NCBI GenBank assembly: GCA_001298545.1
Contig: LJCX01000001.1
Span: 372,001 to 436,000 of the forward strand
DNA: 64,000 nucleotides
Direction: 5' to 3'
Source: Actinobacteria bacterium OV320
GTDB taxonomy: Bacteria; Actinomycetota; Actinomycetes; Streptomycetales; Streptomycetaceae
A program made the position numbers and the translations under genes. Shown here piece after piece: positions 9,848 to 17,912 of this stretch. Numbering within the stretch: position 1 is the first letter of the stretch; every line of letters begins with the position of its first letter. Below the pieces are notes generated by a model, which was not told where the DNA came from, searched no databases, and worked only from the letters and a program-made list of their open reading frames with translations.

Positions 9848-10115
9848 CGAGCCACCCCATCATCCGGGCGGCGGCCCACGCAAAGGCTTTGGCGGAGGTG
9901 ATCTGCCGGATGGGACCTGACGGTGGGGCGCCGCCCGAAAACCGGTGGAGCAGCGCCGCTGTGCGCCGCTACCGTGCTGCCGAACCAAGTCGTCTGGGCA
10001 AGGACGTGCCGTTGTACACCGTGTGAGACCTCCCGAGTGCTGATTCGTCGCGCGTCGCGCATGTGCGCCGCGCTGCTTTTTGCTGCGGACTTCTCACTGA
10101 AACCGGTGTACTTCT

Positions 10116-10664
10116 GTGCTCAATAGCTGGGTGGTCACGCCCACCTGCCTGCCGACCGTTCTCCGCCGTTGCCACGCGTGCGCGTCCGATCGCTTCCGGG
10201 CGAACGGCAAATTTCGCGTCAACGCGAACCACAAGCTCCTCGATGCCTGGCTCCTCGTGCTCTGTACCGTCTGCGGGGACACGGCGAAGCTCACGGTCCT
10301 GGAGCGGATGAACGTGCGCTCCGTACGTCCTGAGCTGCTGGACCGGCTGCATGACAACGACCCGGTCCTGGCAGCCGAGTTGCTCCAGGAGCCGGCCGTG
10401 CGGCGCCGTAATCGCATCGCCCTCGACTGGGACGACGCCTGGCGTCTCGACACCGGTGGATCGGATCACCTGGACGGCGAGGTGATCGACGTCTCGGTCC
10501 GCTTCGCGGCTCGGATCCCTGTCCGGCCGGTGCGACTGATCGCTGAAGGCTGCGGTCTGTCGCGGGCCGAGGTCGAGAGGCTGATCACGGAGGGGAGACT
10601 CGTTTCGGCGGTCCGGCTGAGCGGCAAGCTCTCCGGCGACTTCACCTTCACGCTCAAGCGCTGA
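10116..10664 (+). CDS. DUF1062 family protein
   Basis: This 182-residue protein resembles the DUF1062 family, whose function is unknown. Family-like stretches are PTCLPTVLRRCHACAS, NANHKLLDAWLLVLCTVCGD and KLTVLERMNVRSV. The CHAC and CTVC pairs could form a zinc knuckle, and the last third (VRLIAEGCGLSRAEVERLIT) looks like a small helical, possibly nucleic-acid-binding part. GTG 10116 is the start. A long hairpin directly follows the stop, so this is a single-gene unit. Confidence 0.8.
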   Translation: MLNSWVVTPTCLPTVLRRCHACASDRFRANGKFRVNANHKLLDAWLLVLCTVCGDTAKLTVLERMNVRSVRPELLDRLHDNDPVLAAELLQEPAVRRRNRIALDWDDAWRLDTGGSDHLDGEVIDVSVRFAARIPVRPVRLIAEGCGLSRAEVERLITEGRLVSAVRLSGKLSGDFTFTLKR

Positions 10665-10675
10665 GCCCTCTTCGG

Positions 10676-10717
10676 GACCGGGGTCTGTTCGGCAGTTCCG
10701 CCGGACAGGCCCCGGTC
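10676..10717 (+). terminator. Intrinsic terminator after the DUF1062 gene
   Basis: Arms GACCGGGG (10676-10683) and CCCCGGTC (10710-10717) extend inward with CTGT/ACAG-type pairing. This is a long G+C-rich hairpin 12 bp after the stop, without a U-tract, as is common in Streptomyces. It could also stop the convergent HD-domain gene. Confidence 0.8.
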
Positions 10718-10767
10718 TGCCGTTCGCGAGCGCCCGCGGGGTCGCCGTCGCGGGGTCGCCGCCGGCC

Positions 10768-11364
10768 TCAGACCTGCGCGTGGCCGTATCGCACCCTGAC
10801 CGAGGTCAGGTCGGGTTCGCCGAAGCGGGCCCGCAGCAGGCCGAATGCCTGGACCTTGTCCTTGCCGAACTTCTCCACGCGCGTGGCATAGGTGTCGGCG
10901 GTGAGGAACGTAGGGGGATTCGTCTTGCTGTGGAACTTGTCCGCGTACATCACCAGTTGCTCTTCGACGGTCTCGGCCAGATAGTCGGCCTCGGGTATGC
11001 CGAGCCCCTGGTTGCGGACGTCGTGCCGGGTGAGACCCACTCCCGTGTGGCAGGAGCAGAAGCGGCGCAGGCGCTCCGGGAATCCCTCCTCGTGGAGGAT
11101 CTCGTGGCCGAGGACGCCATGGCGGATGTAGTTGCGGTGATCGATGTGACCGGCCTGGTCGTACAGCCGGTAGACGCCGATGTCGTGGAGCAGGGCGCCG
11201 ACACGGACGAGGTCGGCGTCGACGGGGAGGTCCGTCAGTGCGACAAGCTGCTCGGCGATGCCGCTGACGATTTCGCAGTGGGTGAAGACGAGGTCCAGGG
11301 CCTCATCCGATGGCGCGTACCGCTCGTGCAGGGCGCGTATTTCATCGACCGTCGGAAGGATCAC
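10768..11364 (-). CDS. HD-domain protein (predicted metal-dependent phosphohydrolase)
   Basis: This 198-residue protein contains an HD domain: the first metal His is in LVFTHCEIVSGIAEQL, the HD pair in VGALLHDIGVYRLYD, and further His/Asp in HGVLGHEILHEEG and MYADKFHSK. The GTG start at 11364 (translated MILPTVDEIRALHERY) fits the N-terminus; the frame is open further upstream but the extra residues look random. Relatives are small HD phosphohydrolases of unknown substrate. It appears monocistronic and convergent with DUF1062. Confidence 0.85.
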   Translation of the reverse strand: MILPTVDEIRALHERYAPSDEALDLVFTHCEIVSGIAEQLVALTDLPVDADLVRVGALLHDIGVYRLYDQAGHIDHRNYIRHGVLGHEILHEEGFPERLRRFCSCHTGVGLTRHDVRNQGLGIPEADYLAETVEEQLVMYADKFHSKTNPPTFLTADTYATRVEKFGKDKVQAFGLLRARFGEPDLTSVRVRYGHAQV

Positions 11365-11483
11365 CTCGGCAGCGTACCGAACTGCACGTGAACGGGCCTG
11401 GGTTGGCCCGCTCGGGCTGCGGTCGGGGCCACGCGTGGCCTTTTGACGCGGGGGCGTGCACCGGGGGTGTACGGGAGTGCGCG

Positions 11484-11714
11484 TCATTCCCCGAAGGGGT
11501 AGGGCGGGCATTGCCGGCTTGACGGGTGCGCCCCGCAGTGCGCGTCCAGGCCTCGCCATGCCAGGACCAGCGCGGCAACGGCCGTGGCGAGTACGCACAG
11601 GTGGAGGATCCACCACCGCGGGGCCGCCCGAGGCGGCCCCTGCAAGGTCGACAGGCCGACGCCCCCGGTGAGCAACACGACCCAGCCGAGCACGAACACC
11701 AGCAGAATCAGCAC
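11484..11714 (-). CDS. Small membrane protein, two predicted TM helices
   Basis: This 76-residue protein starts at GTG 11714 with CGGAGG five bases ahead. Two hydrophobic segments are seen: LILLVFVLGWVVLLTGGVGL at residues 2-21 and WILHLCVLATAVAALVLAW at about 35-53. The tail has two Cys (HCGAHP, RQCPPY) that could face outside. I do not recognise the family. Good ribosome binding site and clean TM pattern support it as real, but it is short. Confidence 0.6.
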   Translation of the reverse strand: MLILLVFVLGWVVLLTGGVGLSTLQGPPRAAPRWWILHLCVLATAVAALVLAWRGLDAHCGAHPSSRQCPPYPFGE

Positions 11715-11798
11715 GCGGCCTCCGAGGTGGTCGTCCAGCGGGCGGACAAGTCAACACGGGTGGACGAGCGAACGGTAGAGCGCAGGGTCACCCGGCTG

Positions 11799-12482
11799 TC
11801 AGGGGGTGAAGACCTCGTCGAGGCGGTCGATGGCTCCGCTGCTGTCGAGGTGGTAGGTGAAGACGAGCCCGGAGTTCGGGTGTGCCTCGAGCCAGTCGAG
11901 GAACTCCTGGACGCCGATGGGCTGGTTCTCGGTGCTCTCCACGATGGGGTTGGTCACGGTGACGTAGGCGGCCTGATCCATCGGGATGTAGGTCTCTTCG
12001 CCGACTGTCTCGAACGGTGCGCCGTCCGAGTCGGGCGAACCGCACCCCCAGTTGCCGTACTTGACGATCAAGCTGAGAGATCCCCCCTCCGGCGTGTAGC
12101 GGTAGACCGCGACCTCGTCGGGGGAGATGGGCATCTTGTGGTCACAGTCGTCTGCATCGCCGTCGGCGCCCGCCGACCCCGTCGCCGTGGGGGCCGCGGG
12201 CTTGGAGGCAATCGGAACGACACTGGGGGACTTGACCCCGCCGCCCGCGCCCGTGGAAGCCGCCGTGCCGGGCTTCTTGCTCGTCGTGGCGGCGTCCGCC
12301 CCTGTCTTGGCGCCGGTGCCGATCTCCGTCGTCGCGCTCGGTTTCGCCGCACTGCCGACGCCCGCCGTGCCGCCGTCCCCGGAGCAGCCTGTGAGACCCA
12401 GCGCGCTCGCGGCGCACACGCCCAGCACGACCGCTCGGACGGCGCCCGGTCTGCGACGGGTCTTCCTCGGCGAGTGGTTCAT
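11799..12482 (-). CDS. Secreted lipoprotein of unknown function
   Basis: This 227-residue protein has a lipoprotein signal: basic start MNHSPRKTRRRPGAVRAVVL and lipobox LGLTGC with Cys at about residue 33. A low-complexity Ala/Gly/Thr/Lys linker (to about 90) leads to a C-terminal globular domain with CDHKMPISPDEVAVYRYT and KYGNWGCGS. The two Cys could form a disulfide. ATG 12482 follows GGGGGAC. It would be anchored to the outer face of the membrane. I do not recognise the domain. Confidence 0.8.
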   Translation of the reverse strand: MNHSPRKTRRRPGAVRAVVLGVCAASALGLTGCSGDGGTAGVGSAAKPSATTEIGTGAKTGADAATTSKKPGTAASTGAGGGVKSPSVVPIASKPAAPTATGSAGADGDADDCDHKMPISPDEVAVYRYTPEGGSLSLIVKYGNWGCGSPDSDGAPFETVGEETYIPMDQAAYVTVTNPIVESTENQPIGVQEFLDWLEAHPNSGLVFTYHLDSSGAIDRLDEVFTP

Positions 12483-12624
12483 GTTCGTCCCCCATCTTGC
12501 TTGTTCGAGATCTCCGTGAGCCTCGGCGGCTCGGGAGGAAGGGACGAGTTTCGGCCGTCGACAGTTGCGCCCTGGCCAATTTGTTATGTTCGGTCGTCCT
12601 CCCCGACGAGGCGGCAGCGGTCGG

Positions 12625-13125
12625 CTATGCCTGCGTCCAGGCTTGGAGCAGGGCCTCCCGCGCGGGTGGCTTCGGTGTCGCCTCCCGGCCGTGCTCAGAG
12701 CCCCAGGCTTCGAGGGCTCGCACGTCCGCGGTTCCCGCCACGAAGCGGGCGAGCAGGTCCTGGGACAGTGCTGTCTCCTCGGCGCCGTATCCTCCGGCCG
12801 CCGCCGAGTACACCGTCACCTGCTCCGGCCCGTACTCCGTTTCCAACCGCAGCGTCATCGAGGTCGGGCCCTCGCCGACGAAGGCGCCGGCCGCGGCCGA
12901 GATCACCGAACCGACGAGCTTCGACACGCGGCCCGACGGGCTCTCGGTGGGCACGTCCTCGACGACCGCGGAACGGAGTTCTTCCCACGTCCACGTCCGT
13001 GAGCCGTCGGGGTCCACGGCTTCCGGCCCGGCGGAGGTCAGCCGGACACCACCCCCGAAGGCGGTCGGCGGCGACCCCACGTACACCGCTTCCGAAGTGA
13101 TCCAGAACAGTCCGACCATCGCCAC
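12625..13125 (-). CDS. Conserved actinomycete hypothetical protein
   Basis: This 166-residue protein begins MAMVGLFWITSEAVYVGSPP (GTG 13125; the internal ATG two codons on is equally possible). The pattern of alternating strands (VRLTSAGPEAVDP, WTWEELRSAVVEDV, TLRLETEYGPEQVTVYSAAA) looks like a PH-like or small beta fold, with a helical C-terminus (LSQDLLARFVAG, REALLQAWTQA). Similar Streptomyces proteins of unknown function are known to me. No signal peptide or TM segment. Same strand as the lipoprotein, 142 bp apart. Confidence 0.75.
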   Translation of the reverse strand: MAMVGLFWITSEAVYVGSPPTAFGGGVRLTSAGPEAVDPDGSRTWTWEELRSAVVEDVPTESPSGRVSKLVGSVISAAAGAFVGEGPTSMTLRLETEYGPEQVTVYSAAAGGYGAEETALSQDLLARFVAGTADVRALEAWGSEHGREATPKPPAREALLQAWTQA

Positions 13126-13493
13126 GCCCTACTCCCACTCTCGTTCTCTCCGGCACGGCCCCCCGACCGAACCCCTACCGCCCGCCTGGAGTCGAGCGCC
13201 GCCGACACGCCGTGGTGCCGTAGCGCCATGCCGGGACGACGTCGCCGCTCACGGGGTCGGCCCTCCGTCAGCGGCGGGGACGTGGTGCCTCCATGTGGGT
13301 TACAGCGATTCCGGCCTTTCGGGAGCCGGCACCGACTTTCTGGTTCCCGTGCTCCTGGAGGCCGGGTCGGTACCAAACATCGATTTCTGGATGTTTTAAG
13401 CGGTCAATCGGCATATAGCGCTGTTTAGGTGTCCTAGTCACACCGCATGTACCGGATGCAACGAGCAATGTGCGACGTGAAAGGGGCACAGGC
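13126..13493. other. Non-coding interval of 368 bp, AT-richer at its right end
   Basis: This is the divergent region between the hypothetical gene and the tectonin gene. The last ~100 bp (13380-13480) is richer in A+T than the surroundings (for example TTTTAAGCGGTCAATCGG), as expected for the tectonin promoter. No clear boxes or repeats are seen. Confidence 0.5.
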
Positions 13494-14192
13494 ATGGCTG
13501 ACTGGAAGCAGGTCTCCGGTGGTCTGACGACGATCTCGGTGGGGTCGCGGACCCATGTGTGGGGGGTGAACTCCTCGGGGCAGATCTACCGGTACACCGG
13601 GCACGACGCGAACCCGTGGGTCGGTATCCCGGGGCGTGCGGTGGACATCGGTGTGGCCGCGGACGGGACGGTGTGGCACGTCAACTCCGCGGGTGGGATC
13701 TTCCGTTACACCGGGGACCAGGGCTCGACCGACTGGGTCGGCGTCAGCGGCGGGTTAGCCCGCATCTCGGTGGGGTCGCGGACCCATGTGTGGGGCGTCA
13801 ACTCGCTGGGGCAGATCTACCGGTACACCGGGCACGACGCGAACCCGTGGGTGGGTATCCCGGGGCGTGCGGTGGACATCGGTGTGGCCGCGGACGGGAC
13901 GGTGTGGCACGTCAACTCCGCGGGTGGGATCTTCCGTTACACCGGGGACCAGGGTTCGACCGACTGGGTCCCGGTCTCAGGAGGTCTGTCGCGTATCTCC
14001 GTCGGCTCCCGGACCAACGTCTGGGGCGTCAACTCCTCCGACCAGATCTACCGCTACACCGGCCACGACGCCAACCCCTGGACGGGCATCCCCGGCGCCG
14101 CGGTCGACGTAGGTGCCGCCGCCGACGGCACCGTCTGGGTCGTCAACTCGGCCGGCGGCATCTACCGCTACACCGGGGACCAGCCGAGCTGA
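13494..14192 (+). CDS. Tectonin-repeat beta-propeller lectin-like protein
   Basis: This 232-residue protein is built from three 77-residue units. Each unit has two tectonin-type blades, for example ISVGSRTHVWGVNSSGQIYR and GVAADGTVWHVNSAGGIFRY, giving about six blades. Tectonin/tachylectin propellers bind surface glycans or lipopolysaccharide. ATG 13494 is preceded by AAAGGGG; an upstream GTG at 13470 lacks one. There is no signal peptide or TM segment, so it is either cytosolic or exported by another route. The gene is followed at once by a perfect hairpin. Whether it acts in self/non-self recognition or as a carbohydrate binder is unknown. Confidence 0.85.
   Translation: MADWKQVSGGLTTISVGSRTHVWGVNSSGQIYRYTGHDANPWVGIPGRAVDIGVAADGTVWHVNSAGGIFRYTGDQGSTDWVGVSGGLARISVGSRTHVWGVNSLGQIYRYTGHDANPWVGIPGRAVDIGVAADGTVWHVNSAGGIFRYTGDQGSTDWVPVSGGLSRISVGSRTNVWGVNSSDQIYRYTGHDANPWTGIPGAAVDVGAAADGTVWVVNSAGGIYRYTGDQPS
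13533..14192 (+). repeat. Three tandem 231-bp coding repeats in the tectonin gene
   Basis: Units begin at 13533, 13764 and 13995 (period exactly 231 bp, 77 codons); the last is incomplete. Units 1 and 2 are nearly identical at the nucleotide level, including synonymous sites. Unit 3 encodes almost the same residues but differs at many third positions (for example GTCGGCTCCCGG against GTGGGGTCGCGG). This suggests a recent duplication or gene conversion of units 1 and 2. Confidence 0.9.
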
Positions 14193-14208
14193 CCCTGTGA
14201 GCAAGGCC

Positions 14209-14244
14209 GTGCGGGTCCCGGTCCACCGTGACCGGGACCCGCAC
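14209..14244 (+). terminator. Strong hairpin terminator after the tectonin gene
   Basis: This is a perfect 15-bp stem (GTGCGGGTCCCGGTC at 14209-14223 with its complement at 14230-14244) around the loop CACCGT, 17 bp after the stop. No U-tract follows. Confidence 0.88.
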
Positions 14245-14327
14245 ACCGATCGGCACATCGACCCGCACACCGCTCGCCCGGTTCAAGGGCACGGGCGAGC
14301 CACCTCACATGACGACTCCGGCAGGTG

Positions 14328-14674
14328 CTAGAGCTGGAGCAGTCGACGGGTGATCTCCCGGTACTGCCTCAGCGCGTGCCGGAGTTCGTCCGACGGGGTT
14401 GTGGAGTCCTGGTCCTCCCAGGCGGCACGCAGGGTACGCCGCCGTTCCGCGAGGGCTTCGACGAGTTGGGCGGCGGCTTCGTCGTAGGCGCCCTCCGCCT
14501 CCTCCAGTGACTCGCGCGGGGTGTCGGTGAAGGTGTTGAGGGCGTGCCCGAGGCGCAGGGCGATCTTGTCCCGATCGCTCAACGGGAGCAGCGGCTCCGG
14601 ACCCGGGGTGCGGCGCTCGGCGGTGCTCCCGGTCTGCCCCGCGGGCTGCTGGGCGCGTGTTTGGTCGTACATCA

Positions 14675-14675
<1 letters not shown>
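14328..14675 (-). CDS. Hypothetical helical protein, second gene of a two-gene operon
   Basis: This 115-residue protein starts at ATG 14675. After a disordered N-terminus (QQPAGQTGSTAERRTPGPEP) it is charged and helical: LSDRDKIALRLGHALNTF, LEEAEGAYDEAAAQLVEALA and LRHALRQYREITRRLLQL. No TM segment. Its start shares a base with the stop of the upstream gene (TGATG), so translation is coupled. The family is not recognised. Confidence 0.65.
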
Positions 14676-14893
<218 letters not shown>

Positions 14894-15056
14894 CTGTGTT
14901 TCGTAGTGGCCTGACCCTGTGCCGTGCTGCCAGTCAACGTCCGGCGCGGGCGGGTGTCAACGCGGTGACCATTCGATCCGGCCGCAGCGCACGACCCCGG
15001 CCGCGATATTCGCACCGAGGCAGAGGAGCCCGTTCCTGGCGTTCGATTCCAGCGCC

Positions 15057-15440
15057 TCACTCGGTACGCCAGGACTCCAGGCGCTGCGCGATGGTGCGCA
15101 GATCGGCTTCCTGCGCGCGGACCGCCCGTGCGAGCTCGTACAGTTCGTCGTCCTTGGCCTGGAGGGGCTGACCGGAGACGTGCATGTACTGGCTGGTGCA
15201 GGCCCAGCCGATCACCAGGTTGTAGTCCGTGAAGGGGCGCAACAGCAGCGCGGTGTGCAGGAAGGTCGCGGCCCGGGAGCCGATCTCCTCGTAGTAGAGG
15301 ACGCCACGCTCCCGCTCGAACTTGTGCCGGTCGGCCATGATCGCCAGAGTGCCCCAGTCCGCGATGGGCACGTTGAGCGGGGAGATCGCCGACTGGATCT
15401 GCAGGACCCAGCCGACGTCGACACGGATGATCGGGCTCAC
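15057..15440 (-). CDS. Fic/Doc-family toxin of a toxin-antitoxin pair
   Basis: This 127-residue protein resembles the short Fic/Doc-type toxins found in Streptomyces (VDVGWVLQIQ, ADWGTLAIMADRHKFER, SRAATFLHTALLLRPFTDYN). In canonical Fic/Doc enzymes HxFx(D/G)GN(K/R) carries the catalytic His and phosphate-binding residues. Here the site reads LLLRPFTDYNLVIGWA: the His is Arg and the Gly-Asn-Lys is degenerate. Either this clade uses different chemistry or the toxin is inactive. GTG 15440 overlaps the antitoxin stop by GTGA. Confidence 0.72.
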   Translation of the reverse strand: MSPIIRVDVGWVLQIQSAISPLNVPIADWGTLAIMADRHKFERERGVLYYEEIGSRAATFLHTALLLRPFTDYNLVIGWACTSQYMHVSGQPLQAKDDELYELARAVRAQEADLRTIAQRLESWRTE

Positions 15441-15643
15441 CGCTGTCCCTCAGGGAAGCGGGCGGCGATACCGGGCAGGATCCGGGCAGCTTCGGCGACC
15501 GCGCCTTCGACGAAAGAGATCCGGTCGGCTTCCTCCACCGTCACATCGTGTACGTGCTGCTTCAGACTCCGGCCCGTCAGAGCGGCCCGCTCGCGCAGCC
15601 GTGCCATCTCTTCTTCGCTGAATTCCACATTGAGTGCAGGCAT
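15437..15643 (-). CDS. Ribbon-helix-helix type antitoxin
   Basis: This 68-residue protein starts MPALNVEFSEEEMARLRERA. The N-terminal strand (ALNVEFS) followed by two helices (EEEMARLRERAALTG, SLKQHVHDVTVEEADR) matches the ribbon-helix-helix fold of many antitoxins; the rest should bind the toxin. It sits directly upstream of the Fic/Doc gene with a 4-bp overlap. Three GGTACC iterons lie 9-38 bp before its start, so autorepression is likely. Confidence 0.75.
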   Translation of the reverse strand: MPALNVEFSEEEMARLRERAALTGRSLKQHVHDVTVEEADRISFVEGAVAEAARILPGIAARFPEGQR

Positions 15644-15651
15644 GGCTTCAC

Positions 15652-15681
15652 GGTACCGCTCTTGGTACCGCACGCGGTACC
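15652..15681. promoter_or_regulatory. Three 12-bp iterons (GGTACC core) ahead of the antitoxin gene
   Basis: The palindrome GGTACC occurs at 15652-15657, 15664-15669 and 15676-15681, exactly 12 bp apart, ending 9 bp before the antitoxin ATG. Regular spacing and place fit cooperative binding of ribbon-helix-helix antitoxin dimers. Confidence 0.72.
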
Positions 15682-15792
15682 CGACTGGGGCGAGCAGGTC
15701 AGGGCCGCACCGGCCGCACAGCACCCCGCACTGAGTACGCCTACTCATGCCGACCCGCATCGGGGCGGGGACGATGGGCTGGTCGTGCGGAA

Positions 15793-15816
15793 CGTACGAA
15801 CGGATCGTACGAACGG
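15793..15816. promoter_or_regulatory. 11-bp direct repeat upstream of the coiled-coil membrane protein gene
   Basis: CGTACGAACGG is present at 15793-15803 and again at 15806-15816, a 13-bp period, just ahead of the GGGAGG ribosome binding site and the ATG at 15827. It may be an operator or act in the 5' leader; the binding factor is unknown. Confidence 0.45.
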
Positions 15817-15826
15817 GAGGCGGGGC

Positions 15827-16594
15827 ATGGGCAGGTTCCTGGGGGCGGTGACAGCCGTCGTCGCGGCGGCTGCGGCGTTGGTCTTCGCATACGTGGCAGG
15901 TGCACCGCCCGCGGTGGTGCTCGCCGTCGGGGCGGGTGTGCTGAGCCTTCTGTGGCTGATGCTCCTGCTCACGCTGCCCTGGAATCTCTACTTCCGTGCG
16001 CACGCGGTGCTCGCCGAGATCGCGGTGAGCCGCGAGAAGGGCATCGAGGTCTCCCCGGCCCGGGATGCCGAGGCCGCTCGGATCGCCCGCACGATGCTCC
16101 GGACGGCGGTCGCGGGTCATGTCCTGACCGTGGCGGTCGTCCTCTCCGTGACCTGGGCGACGGGTGAGTTCACGGGCTACTGGTTCGCGGCGTTCTTCCT
16201 GCTGAGCACCTTCTTCCGGCCGGCCGGCGCGTATTTCGGCCAGCTCCGCCGGCGTCTGGGCACGCTCCTGAAGGACGTCACGTACCCGCGGGACGACGTC
16301 GTCGAGGTGCGGGCCCGGGTGGACCGCGCCGAGGCCGGGACGCGGGCCCTGGAGGAGAAGGCGGAGGAACAGTACAAGGCCCTCGCCGAACTGCGCCGCA
16401 CGGTGGATGCGCTGGCCATGAGCACGTACGAGCGGGCCGAGGAGGTCGACCGCAGAATCGTCGCGCTGGGGCGGGAGTTCGAGTCCACGGTGAACCGTCT
16501 CACCGACAATCAGGACATCATCGCGGGCGTGAAGGCGTTCCTGCGCCTGCTGCGCACCACCGACGTGACCGACAGCGCCCCGACCTCCGGGTGA
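15827..16594 (+). CDS. Membrane protein with cytosolic coiled coil
   Basis: This 255-residue protein has four predicted TM segments in two pairs: residues about 5-25 (VTAVVAAAAALVFAYVAG), 29-50 (VVLAVGAGVLSLLWLMLLLT), 95-113 (VLTVAVVLSVTWATG) and 118-132 (YWFAAFFLLSTFF). The C-terminal ~110 residues are a charged coiled coil (VRARVDRAEAGTRALEEKAE, YERAEEVDRRIVALG). ATG 15827 follows GGGAGG. The family is not recognised; the layout suggests a membrane-anchored scaffold. It is divergent from the toxin-antitoxin genes. Confidence 0.75.
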   Translation: MGRFLGAVTAVVAAAAALVFAYVAGAPPAVVLAVGAGVLSLLWLMLLLTLPWNLYFRAHAVLAEIAVSREKGIEVSPARDAEAARIARTMLRTAVAGHVLTVAVVLSVTWATGEFTGYWFAAFFLLSTFFRPAGAYFGQLRRRLGTLLKDVTYPRDDVVEVRARVDRAEAGTRALEEKAEEQYKALAELRRTVDALAMSTYERAEEVDRRIVALGREFESTVNRLTDNQDIIAGVKAFLRLLRTTDVTDSAPTSG

Positions 16595-16837
16595 CAGGAG
16601 CCTGATGGCTGGAGGCACGGCAGCGCCACCCCGCACAGGAGCGGACGCTGCGCGGCCCGCGAGAGGGCCGTCCGTCGGCTGTCCAGCGCGGCTCGTCCTC
16701 CAGCGGGATGCCAGGCGACGGGCCGTGCTCCGGCAGCACGTGCCCGCACCGCAATGCTGCCGAGGAAGGCACGCCGGGCCGTCGGCGCGGCGCCCCACCG
16801 CTTGAGAACACCTGCGGGCTGGCTGACAGTGGGATGC

Positions 16838-17629
16838 ATGAGCCGCCACCGAAGTCCACCACGCAGGGCGCCGTGGATCGTGGGTGGGGCAGCCGTCCTG
16901 GTGGCGGGTGGCCTGGGGATCTGGGGGCTGACGGCATCGGACGGCGGTAGCCCTCGGCCGACGCCGTCGGTCTCGAGCGACCTGGCCCTGCCCACGCTCG
17001 ACCCACTGCCGTCCCTGACGGCCGAGCCGGAAACCTCCAGTACGGCGCGCCCCCGCCCCACGAAATCCAGGGCCGCCCCCTCCACGGCGACGGCAGGGCA
17101 CCCCACGCGCCCCAGCGACCAGGGGACAAGCGGCCGCACCCCTTCCCCCTCGCGGTCCTCGGCCGTGCCGATGAAGACATCGGCGCCGGTACGGTCCGAG
17201 ACGCCCGCACGGTCACCACGGCCATCACACACTTCGCTGGCACAGCCGCGACCAACAGCAAAGGCAACAGCAACAGCAACGACAGCGCCGACGTCGAGGC
17301 CGACGCCTACACCGACCGTGTCCGTACCCTCCGTACCGTCGGCGCCGACCGTGTCCGCATCGCCGTCGGTGCCGACCGTCTCCGCACCGCCTTCGACCCC
17401 GGTGCCCGCCCAGTCACCGACGGCCCAAAGCAGCCCGGAGGCAGCGACGACTTGGTACACGTCCTCCGTGGCTCAGGCCGCTGCTCAGCGCATGGCCACC
17501 TCGGGGACGGTGGGTGACCCGGCGTGCTCGATGTCGTCCCTGGGCGACCCCGACCCGAATCTGGTGCCGCAAGCCGGCCGCATCGGTATCGGTACGTATG
17601 GCCAGTACTGGTGCCTGATCTGGCAGTGA
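16838..17629 (+). CDS. Membrane-anchored or secreted Pro/Ser/Thr-rich protein
   Basis: This 263-residue protein has an N-terminal signal anchor ([20 protein letters not shown], then WGL). About 140 residues of Pro/Ser/Thr/Ala low complexity follow ([20 protein letters not shown]), resembling a cell-wall-spanning stalk. The C-terminal ~55 residues ([39 protein letters not shown]) form a small domain with two Cys. I chose ATG 16838; an ATG at 16834 is in another frame. The protein is probably displayed outside the membrane; the domain is not recognised. Confidence 0.75.
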   Translation: MSRHRSPPRRAPWIVGGAAVLVAGGLGIWGLTASDGGSPRPTPSVSSDLALPTLDPLPSLTAEPETSSTARPRPTKSRAAPSTATAGHPTRPSDQGTSGRTPSPSRSSAVPMKTSAPVRSETPARSPRPSHTSLAQPRPTAKATATATTAPTSRPTPTPTVSVPSVPSAPTVSASPSVPTVSAPPSTPVPAQSPTAQSSPEAATTWYTSSVAQAAAQRMATSGTVGDPACSMSSLGDPDPNLVPQAGRIGIGTYGQYWCLIWQ

Positions 17630-17912
17630 TCGCTGCACTCTCCGGGCAGTCCCTGCTGTCGGGCGGGCCGGGAACAGCAAGAACAGCACCTCGGCCGCTC
17701 TCCTCGCCGCGGGGACGTTTACCGCGGCCGCTGAGGGTCACGCGGCTGACGGAGAGCGAAAGGCGCCACCAGGATCCGCTGAGGACGATTCGAGCGTGTC
17801 CGTGCGGCCCGAGCCGGGGCAGGGAATGCCCCGCCCACTGCGCTGGGCGGACGTCCGGGCGTCAGCGCCGGACCGGCCCGCTCGTCGCAGCCGCGAGACG
17901 AAAGGCAGACGC

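Noticed and set aside
13533..14192. Regular repeats suggestive of a CRISPR or satellite
   Set aside because: They are coding 77-residue tectonin units with no spacers; no CRISPR array was seen anywhere in the window.
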